A stretch of 44,911 bases of DNA from Bacteroidota bacterium. Lineage in GTDB: Bacteria; Bacteroidota; Bacteroidia; Flavobacteriales; Weeksellaceae. Both the position numbers and the translations under genes were made by a program. Below are positions 39,355 to 44,911 of the stretch, in pieces. The notes under the pieces were generated by a model that was not told the origin of the DNA, made no database searches, and saw only the letters and a program-made list of their open reading frames with translations. The number at the start of each line of letters is the position of its first letter. Positions within the stretch are counted from its first letter, which is position 1. The stretch lies in the NCBI GenBank assembly GCA_018902795.1, contig JAHIQD010000005.1, positions 1 through 44,911 of the forward strand, given 5' to 3'.

Positions 39355-41148
39355 ATGCTCAAAAAATTTAGAGAAATTTCAGGGAAAACCGGAGGTACCG
39401 TCCGCGAATATCCAATGGTTCTGTTGATGGCTTTTTTGGCAGCCGTTTCGCTGATGTGTTTTGCGCACGGTAACTTCAATTCCAACGGAAATTATTTTGT
39501 CTTTATAAAGTTCTCCTTGGTATGCTGTTTGGGAATATCGCTGATGTTTGCCATAAAAATGCTTTCACAACGAATTGGCAAGGGTTTATTACTCGAAATA
39601 CTGGGCATTGCTTTTTTGGTTTTCTTCTATTTTTTACTTCCTGAAAAAGAAAAATATTTCACAGAAAAATATGCTTTTCTGCTCGTTCCTACCTTTATTT
39701 TATCACATCTTTTGGTGTCATTCGTTGCGTTTGCCGGTAAGAAAAGGGAACTTAATTTCTGGCAGTACAACAAAAATTTATTCATCAATATCTTTTTAAC
39801 TGCGGTATTCACAGGAGTTTTAACGGGCGGAGTGGAACTTGCAATTTTGGCAGTGGACAAACTTTTTGATTTCAATTTTAATCAGAAATATTATGCAGAA
39901 ACCTTCTATTTACTCTCTATTTTCGGGAGTTGTCTGATTTTTTTGCTTTTCAGTGAAAACGGACTTTATGATTTGGAAAAAGACGGATCATACCCTTTGA
40001 TTCTTAAATTTTTCACCCAATATATTCTCATTCCGCTTTTAATTATTTACGCGGTTATTCTGTACTTTTATTCCGCAAAAATCCTGATCAACTGGGAACT
40101 TCCGAGAGGCTGGGTTTCATATTTAATTTTAGCCTATTCCATTGTAGGAATTTTAGCACTTCTTCTCGTTCATCCCTTAAAGGAAGATTCCACGAAATCC
40201 TGGGTGAAAATATTCTCCAAGATATTCTATTATACGCTGATTCCGTTAATTATATTATTGTTCACCGCGATCTTTACGAGAATTTTAGAATATGGCTACA
40301 CCGAACCAAGATATTTTGTTCTGCTCATTGCATTATGGCTCACAGCCGTAGTTCTCTATTTTATTTTTGTAAAAAAACCGACCATCAAATTTGTTCCGGT
40401 GAGCCTTTTTGCTTTTGGATTATTTTCTTTGGTCTTTCCTTATTTGAATACATTTTCTGTCGCTAAAAGAAGTCAGAAGACTGAGTTACAAAATATTTTA
40501 AGCCAAAATAATTTACTCGAAAACGGAAAGATTGTATTTAATAAGAAAGTATCAGATACCGTTGCTGATGAAGTTTCCAACAAGTTTGAATTTCTGGCCA
40601 AACGGAACGAAAAAGAATTTTTACTGAATCTACTTCCGGAAAAAAACAGGAAACTGATAGCAAAAAATTTAGATGAAGCCAACTTTTGGGGGATTAGAAG
40701 TGATTTCAGAAATCAGTTTAAAAACGTACAATATGATATTTCTAAAAAGGAACCCAATCCTGTACAAAAAAACGTCACATTAATTGCCAAAAAATTTGAT
40801 GCAAATCTTTCCGGGTATAAATACCTTTTTAAAGCTTATAACTATAAATACAACAGTTTTGAATTTGACAATAATACCGTTGAATTAAAAATGCCGGTAA
40901 GCATGTTTACATCTGAATTAAATTTAATTTTTAACGGACAGAAAATAAATTTGGTTCCGGATTTAAAGAAATTATTTGAGAATTACCCAAATAACGGAGA
41001 GATAAAGGTGGATGACTTATTCATAACAAAAGTGATAGGAAATTATGAATTCAAGATGATGTTTGATTCGGTGATCTTGAGCAAAACTGCTGATACAAAA
41101 GACCAGTTTTTAATCAATTCGGAATCAGTACTGATATTGATTAAATAA
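39355..41148 (+). CDS. DUF4153 family membrane protein
   Basis: This 597-residue protein has about a dozen membrane segments in its first 370 residues (starting YPMVLLMAFLAAVSLMCFA) and a soluble C-terminal part of about 220 residues (from KKPTIKFVPVS on). The family is DUF4153, common in Bacteroidota, function unknown. The C-terminal part has repeated beta-type strands (YKYLFKAYNYKYNSFEFD, IKVDDLFITKVIG) and probably faces the periplasm. It ends at a terminator shared with the RRM gene on the other strand. Confidence 0.85.
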   Translation: MLKKFREISGKTGGTVREYPMVLLMAFLAAVSLMCFAHGNFNSNGNYFVFIKFSLVCCLGISLMFAIKMLSQRIGKGLLLEILGIAFLVFFYFLLPEKEKYFTEKYAFLLVPTFILSHLLVSFVAFAGKKRELNFWQYNKNLFINIFLTAVFTGVLTGGVELAILAVDKLFDFNFNQKYYAETFYLLSIFGSCLIFLLFSENGLYDLEKDGSYPLILKFFTQYILIPLLIIYAVILYFYSAKILINWELPRGWVSYLILAYSIVGILALLLVHPLKEDSTKSWVKIFSKIFYYTLIPLIILLFTAIFTRILEYGYTEPRYFVLLIALWLTAVVLYFIFVKKPTIKFVPVSLFAFGLFSLVFPYLNTFSVAKRSQKTELQNILSQNNLLENGKIVFNKKVSDTVADEVSNKFEFLAKRNEKEFLLNLLPEKNRKLIAKNLDEANFWGIRSDFRNQFKNVQYDISKKEPNPVQKNVTLIAKKFDANLSGYKYLFKAYNYKYNSFEFDNNTVELKMPVSMFTSELNLIFNGQKINLVPDLKKLFENYPNNGEIKVDDLFITKVIGNYEFKMMFDSVILSKTADTKDQFLINSESVLILIK

Positions 41149-41180
41149 AAAAAGCGGCTTAAAAGCCGCTTCATTATTTT
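41147..41180. terminator. Bidirectional terminator
   Basis: A perfect 9-bp stem AAGCGGCTT/AAGCCGCTT with two central bases is flanked by seven A on the left and a T-rich tract on the right. It serves the DUF4153 gene on plus and the RRM gene on minus. Confidence 0.82.
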
Positions 41181-41190
41181 TTGTAAAATC

Positions 41191-41550
41191 TTACCAGTTT
41201 GAACCGCCACGATTTCCACCGCCGTAACCTCCGCTACCGCCACGGTTTCCACCACCGTAACCGCCGCCTCCGCTACGATTATTGTCGAAACTTCTTCTTG
41301 GTTTGTCTTCTCTTGGCTTAGCTTCAGAAACGTTAAGTTCTTTACCGTCCAATTCTTTTCCGTTTAAAGCTTCGATAGCGTTTTTACCGTCTTCGTCGCT
41401 CATTTCTACGAAACCGAATCCTCTGGATCTACCGGTTTCTCTGTCTGTGATAATTTTAGCAGAAGATACTTCGCCAAATTCTGAAAAAAGGTCTTGCAAT
41501 GACTCTTCTCTTGTAGAGTAATTGATGTTTGAAACAAAAATGTTCATCAT
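41191..41550 (-). CDS. RRM-type RNA-binding protein with Gly-rich tail
   Basis: This 119-residue protein has one RNA-recognition motif (about 2-80) with RNP2 IFVSNI and RNP1 RGFGFVEM, then a Gly/Arg/Asn-rich tail (repeats of GGYGGGNRGGS). It binds single-stranded RNA. Small Gly-rich RRM proteins of cyanobacteria and Bacteroidota are often cold-induced. The promoter lies about 90 nt upstream and leaves a long AT-rich leader holding a TTGTTGA/TCAACAA inverted repeat. Confidence 0.93.
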   Translation of the reverse strand: MMNIFVSNINYSTREESLQDLFSEFGEVSSAKIITDRETGRSRGFGFVEMSDEDGKNAIEALNGKELDGKELNVSEAKPREDKPRRSFDNNRSGGGGYGGGNRGGSGGYGGGNRGGSNW

Positions 41551-41572
41551 AAAAAAAATTAAAAATTAATAC

Positions 41573-41601
41573 TTGTTGAAATTATAAATGAAACTCAACA
41601 A
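41573..41601. promoter_or_regulatory. Inverted repeat in the RRM gene leader
   Basis: A perfect 7-bp inverted repeat TTGTTGA/TCAACAA with a 15-nt loop lies 22 bp before the RRM ATG. In the transcript it would form a leader hairpin, of the kind that controls translation of cold-shock-type mRNAs. Confidence 0.35.
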
Positions 41602-41639
41602 TTGATGAACAAAGATTGATTTCGGATATAAAAACGGGT

Positions 41640-41668
41640 GCAAGATACAACATAAATTTAAAAAACAA
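41640..41668 (-). promoter_or_regulatory. Promoter of the RRM gene
   Basis: The minus strand has TTG at 41666-41668, an 18-nt spacer and TATCTTGC at 41640-41647, one base off the TAnnTTTG consensus. The leader would be about 85 nt, long for this window. Confidence 0.5.
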
Positions 41669-41686
41669 TTTTTTTTCTTATTAATT

Positions 41687-42550
41687 TCATCTAACTTCCT
41701 CTCCTTCCGCTGCTTCAAGCAGTTTAAACCAATCTTCCCGCTCCAGATTTATCAATAAGCTCTGTTTGAATTTTTTTACCATATCTCTTCGCGAAGTCCC
41801 TATAACAGGAATTATTTTGGACGGATGCTTCAAAATAAATGCTAAAAGAATCTGGTTTTCTCCTGCATCATATTTTGGACAGAGTTCCTCCAAAACCGAT
41901 TGGATTCTGGTGTTCTGTTCAGATTTCTCAGTAAAATAATTTCCCATGACCGACCAGGCCATTGGCTGCAGTTTTTTCAGCATCATTTGATCAAGTGTAC
42001 CATCATAGAAAGCGCCTGTTTGACTGACCGAAATTTCCACCTGATTGGTTACTAAGGGAAATGCATCATTAATCAAATCAAACTGTGAGGGTGAAAAATT
42101 AGAAACCCCGAAATGTCTTACTTTTTTCTGTTCTCTCAAAAGACTAAAAGTTTCACCAATTTCTTCAGGATTCATCAATGGTGATGGACGGTGAAGAAGC
42201 AAAAGATCAAGATAATCTGTTTTTAAATTTTCTAAACTTTTATCTACAGATTTCAAGATATGTTCTTGGGAATAGTTATAAGATTTAATTTTAAAATTTC
42301 TGTTCTCACAAGGCATTTCAATTCCGCATTTTGAAATTAGCTGCACTTCTTCCCTATCAATTTTCATTTGGGAAAAAGCATCACCGAATAGCTTTTCAGT
42401 GGTGTAATTTCCATAGATATCAGCATGATCAAAAGTTGTTAATCCTTCTTCCAGAGAAGTTTCGATAAGGTTCTGGACTTCTTTTTCGGAGTGATTGGCG
42501 CCCCAAATTCCCCAACGCATCGTTCCGATAATAATAGGTGAAAACTTCAT
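41687..42550 (-). CDS. Aldo/keto reductase
   Basis: This 287-residue NAD(P)-dependent oxidoreductase has the aldo/keto reductase barrel of the YdhF/oxidoreductase branch. The Asp-Tyr pair is visible in FDHADIYGNYTTE (about 40-52), the Lys in QLISKCGIE (about 72-80), and the His in LLLLHRPSP (about 116-124). GVSNFSPSQFD and VIGTSRRDMVKKF (C-terminal NADP-binding region) are typical. The substrate is unknown. A -7 element TATTTTTG lies 18 nt upstream. Confidence 0.92.
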   Translation of the reverse strand: MKFSPIIIGTMRWGIWGANHSEKEVQNLIETSLEEGLTTFDHADIYGNYTTEKLFGDAFSQMKIDREEVQLISKCGIEMPCENRNFKIKSYNYSQEHILKSVDKSLENLKTDYLDLLLLHRPSPLMNPEEIGETFSLLREQKKVRHFGVSNFSPSQFDLINDAFPLVTNQVEISVSQTGAFYDGTLDQMMLKKLQPMAWSVMGNYFTEKSEQNTRIQSVLEELCPKYDAGENQILLAFILKHPSKIIPVIGTSRRDMVKKFKQSLLINLEREDWFKLLEAAEGEEVR

Positions 42551-42567
42551 AATGCAGCAATTTTAGT

Positions 42568-42575
42568 CAAAAATA
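42568..42575 (-). promoter_or_regulatory. -7 promoter element of the aldo/keto reductase gene
   Basis: The minus strand reads TATTTTTG, a full TAnnTTTG match, 17 nt before the ATG at 42550. Confidence 0.45.
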
Positions 42576-42632
42576 AAGATTTAAAACTGATTTTTTAACA
42601 TTCAAATCTCTTATTCAGCAAGTAATAAACCT

Positions 42633-42640
42633 TATATTTG
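42633..42640 (+). promoter_or_regulatory. -7 promoter element of the type IX-secreted beta-helix gene
   Basis: TATATTTG is a full TAnnTTTG match, 17 nt before the ATG at 42658. A -33 TTG is not clear. Confidence 0.5.
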
Positions 42641-42657
42641 AAGAAAATTAATTTATA

Positions 42658-44121
42658 ATGAAAAAACTCTCTTTTCTTTTTCTATCCCTGTCCTCAACTT
42701 TCGTTTTTTCGCAATTTGTAAGTCCGGGAACTGGTGTTACGTATAATCTTGCATCGCTCTCAGTGGCAGCACCTGCAGTTTTGGTAAACAACGGAACAAG
42801 TTATCAGATGAAGGCTGATATTACCATCAGCAATGGCGACACGCTTTTAATGAATGAAGATGCAACGCTGAAAATAGATGGCGGCAAGCAGCTTACAATC
42901 GCTGGGATTTATGATACCAATGCAGGAAATGTGTTAATTACTGCAACTGATCCTGCTGTTGTTTTTAAAGGAATCAGACTGGAATCAACTTCGACCGTAA
43001 CCATCAGAAACACGACTTTTGAATATGGCGGCGGAATACAGGCTTTAACCGGAAATTTCCTGATGGACAATTCTATTGTAAGATATTTCAAATCCGGTTT
43101 GGTTACAGGAGCGGCTCTTAATTTTTCTACCGGTACCCCTGTGGTAAAAAATTCACAGTTCATTGAAAACGATTTGCCGGCAGTTGCATCAGGTGCAAAT
43201 CAGGGTGTGGCTCTGGAGTTTACGGGGAATTATCTTTACGGCAATACAAAAGGAAACTCCAACCGTCCGCAGGTTAATATGGGACCAAGTGGAACGGGAA
43301 TTACCAAAATAATAAACAATACAATTATCGGTGACAGAACTTTAACCAAAGTGGGCGGAGTGTCCGTTTCAACCTTATTGGGAGTTGAAAATCACCCACA
43401 GATTGAAGACAACATCATCAAAGATAACAGATACGGAATTACAGTGACCGGAAATAATTCCTCCGGATCAATCTCAAATAATACTCTTACAGACAATAAT
43501 ACCGAACCTGTTCCGGCAAACGGCGGAAGCGGAATTTCGCTTTCAGGAAGCGGAAGTCAGGTAATGGCGATTAAAGTGCAAAGAAATAAAATCAGAGGCA
43601 GCCTCTGGGGAATTACGATAATCGGTACTGCACGTGCTGATCTTGGTGGTGGCACATTAGGAAGTACGGGAGAAAATATCTTCTTTAATAATGGAAACGG
43701 AGGACAGCTTTACGCACTGTATAATAACACGGCCAATCCGATCAGCGCAACCAATAACTGCTGGAGAGAAGGTGAACTGTCAGACGATGCGATGGTAGAG
43801 GCGGTAATTTCACACAGCGTGGACAACGCAACTTTAGGAACCGTAACTTATGCACCTTATATGTGTGCTTTACCATTGTCAACCAATGATTCTGCACTTT
43901 CCAAAAACAGCATCTACCCTAACCCCAGCAACGGAACTTTTGTTTTTGACTCAGAAAAATCCGGGAATATTGCGATTACTGATATGTCAGGAAGAGTTAT
44001 TTATTCCGGTATCGTGGCAAAAGGTAAAAACACCGTTTCTGTAAAAGCAAAATCCGGCGTTTATATTCTGGTACATCAATCGGAAGGAAAAAAAACATCT
44101 AATAAATTAATTATTAAATAA
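42658..44121 (+). CDS. Type IX-secreted parallel beta-helix protein
   Basis: This 487-residue surface or released protein has a signal peptide (MKKLSFLFLSLSSTFVFSQ), a right-handed parallel beta-helix (about 60-390) with repeated N/G-rich turns such as IRLESTSTVTIRNTTFEYGG, IIKDNRYGITVTGNNSSG and IKVQRNKIRGSLWGIT, and a Por-type sorting domain at about 415-487 (IYPNPSNGTFVFDSE, SGVYILV). It may be a polysaccharide lyase or an adhesin; I see no catalytic motif to decide. It is transcribed from its own promoter and ends at a strong terminator. Confidence 0.9.
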   Translation: MKKLSFLFLSLSSTFVFSQFVSPGTGVTYNLASLSVAAPAVLVNNGTSYQMKADITISNGDTLLMNEDATLKIDGGKQLTIAGIYDTNAGNVLITATDPAVVFKGIRLESTSTVTIRNTTFEYGGGIQALTGNFLMDNSIVRYFKSGLVTGAALNFSTGTPVVKNSQFIENDLPAVASGANQGVALEFTGNYLYGNTKGNSNRPQVNMGPSGTGITKIINNTIIGDRTLTKVGGVSVSTLLGVENHPQIEDNIIKDNRYGITVTGNNSSGSISNNTLTDNNTEPVPANGGSGISLSGSGSQVMAIKVQRNKIRGSLWGITIIGTARADLGGGTLGSTGENIFFNNGNGGQLYALYNNTANPISATNNCWREGELSDDAMVEAVISHSVDNATLGTVTYAPYMCALPLSTNDSALSKNSIYPNPSNGTFVFDSEKSGNIAITDMSGRVIYSGIVAKGKNTVSVKAKSGVYILVHQSEGKKTSNKLIIK

Positions 44122-44147
44122 TTGACACTTTCAAATTAATTTATTCA

Positions 44148-44182
44148 AACTCATTCTGAAATCATCAGAATGAGTTTTTTTT
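44148..44182 (+). terminator. Intrinsic terminator after the beta-helix gene
   Basis: A perfect 12-bp stem AACTCATTCTGA/TCAGAATGAGTT with a five-base loop is followed by eight T, 26 bp after the stop codon. Confidence 0.9.
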
Positions 44183-44302
44183 ATTTTTTATCTTTTGAAT
44201 TTTAAATCATTAAAGCCTATCCGTTAATGTATATTTTACGCCAAGCAAATTTTAAATGGATAAGGTTTTTTATACATTTACACCCAATTTAAAAGTTTAA
44301 AT

Positions 44303-44719
44303 ATGAAAATTCATACGACGAATTACAAAGATACCTTTATAGAAACCGCCGAAGATTCACCGGTTTTGAAAAGTGAAATTCCGCATGTAAAAAGAAACAG
44401 AACTTTAGCGGACATTCAGTTTCAAATGATTTCTCAGAATCCTTATCAATATACTTCCGATGACGTGATGTTTGAATGTTATGCGCAGAAAAATGATATT
44501 GCTGAAGGTGAAAGAAAAGAGGCAAGAAAGGAATTTTTCTCTAAAGGTCAGGCGTGTTTCAGATCTTCGGCGTTAACGAAGAGATATGGTTTCGGGGTTC
44601 ATCACAATGCGGAAGGTAAAGTGGCGCTTTTCCCGATGGAAAGTGAAGAATATGAAAATTTCGTGCAGGATGAATCCGTTGCTAAAGTAAAAGCAATGCG
44701 TACCAAGCGCGCTCGATAG
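44303..44719 (+). CDS. DUF6157 family protein
   Basis: This 138-residue cytoplasmic protein belongs to the DUF6157 family, small proteins of unknown function in Bacteroidota and Firmicutes. The opening MKIHTTNYKDTFIETAEDSP and the stretch NPYQYTSDDVMFECYA, then FFSKGQACFRSSALTKRYGFG and LFPMESEEYENF are typical. The length is normal. It follows a terminator and faces the transposase fragment at the window edge. Confidence 0.85.
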   Translation: MKIHTTNYKDTFIETAEDSPVLKSEIPHVKRNRTLADIQFQMISQNPYQYTSDDVMFECYAQKNDIAEGERKEARKEFFSKGQACFRSSALTKRYGFGVHHNAEGKVALFPMESEEYENFVQDESVAKVKAMRTKRAR

Positions 44720-44783
44720 AATATCTGAATTTTCCTTAAACACCAATCTCCGCCATCGCTAAACCCGCGACCCGGCTTGATTT

Positions 44784-44911
44784 CTATGGACGAACCAAAT
44801 TATTTTGGTAGTTTTTTTCATAATTTCTGCCGGAATTGATTACCGCAAAAATACGGTGAATGATCTTGTTGCGAATATTATTCAAAACTAACATTTTATT
44901 CTTGCCTTCCG
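44784..44911 (-). CDS. IS110-type transposase, C-terminal end (cut by window edge)
   Basis: The minus strand reads in frame from the right edge to a TAG at 44784-44786. The 41 visible residues end KMLVLNNIRNKIIHRIFAVI, then a Tyr-Asn-rich tail to LVRP. This matches the typical C-terminal end of IS110/IS1111-type transposases (DEDD type). Only the end is here, so completeness cannot be judged. The stretch just downstream (about 44725-44783), with a GC-richer block, should contain the right end of the IS. Confidence 0.7.
   Translation of the reverse strand, partial: EGKNKMLVLNNIRNKIIHRIFAVINSGRNYEKNYQNNLVRP

Overview
The window comes from a member of the Bacteroidota, most likely the Flavobacteriia near Chryseobacterium, Kaistella or Elizabethkingia. 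The evidence is two secreted proteins with type IX (Por) sorting domains, TAnnTTTG -7 promoter elements, AT-rich coding with weak Shine-Dalgarno sites, and Bacteroidota-specific families (DUF3871, DUF7935-like, DUF4153, DUF6157). No species can be named from sequence alone.

Region 1 (1 to about 7260) is the integrase-proximal end of an integrative element lying against an initiator tRNA gene. All genes are on the minus strand, reading away from the tRNA: a tyrosine recombinase whose first catalytic Arg is replaced, a large SF2-type helicase, a Sak4/RecA-like P-loop ATPase overlapping a DUF3871 gene, and a long helical protein of unknown function that runs off the left edge. The region is AT-rich and unusually full of intrinsic-terminator-like hairpins. 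They sit at three gene boundaries, and there are two inside coding sequences, about 160-235 nt after the start codons of the integrase and the DUF3871 gene, with nearly the same AAGCCTGA/TCAGGCTT stem. Three GGTAACC repeats lie between int and the tRNA.

Region 2 (7257 to 7776) holds two identical initiator tRNA-fMet genes in tandem. Each has its own -7 promoter element and terminator.

Region 3 (7813 to 15137, plus strand) carries a YciO/Sua5-type protein, YaaA, a hotdog acyl-CoA thioesterase, an AraC regulator with an N-terminal CxxC metal-binding domain, a CopA-type Cu+ ATPase with four Cys-rich modules, a DUF892 ferritin-like protein, a conserved hypothetical and a DUF72 protein. The regulator next to the ATPase suggests a copper-sensing and export unit.

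Region 4 (15134 to 28081) is mostly minus-strand housekeeping: polyprenyl diphosphate synthase, queA, rlmN, a DUF1275 protein, a deoxyinosine glycosylase followed by a frameshifted secreted-protein gene, an S9 peptidase, an M1 peptidase, a PH-domain membrane protein, a holin-like protein and a DUF2147 protein. A lipoprotein and a type IX-secreted protein are on the plus strand.

Region 5 (28267 to 38100, minus strand) has a membrane pyrophosphatase fused to an OmpA-like peptidoglycan-binding domain, next to a soluble pyrophosphatase. It is followed by a run of DUF7935-like, FemAB/GNAT-like, RadC, L,D-transpeptidase and LolD-like genes, and by the E2 and E1-alpha genes of pyruvate dehydrogenase.

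Region 6 (38193 to 44911) carries a PAP2-like membrane protein with a BlaI-type repressor, a DUF4153 membrane protein, an RRM RNA-binding protein, an aldo/keto reductase, a type IX-secreted beta-helix protein, a DUF6157 protein and, at the right edge, the C-terminus of an IS110-type transposase.

The strongest leads are the pyrophosphatase-OmpA fusion, the paired intragenic terminators of the element, the metal-binding AraC regulator, the unknown gene at the left edge, and a secreted-protein gene broken by an apparent 2-bp slippage.
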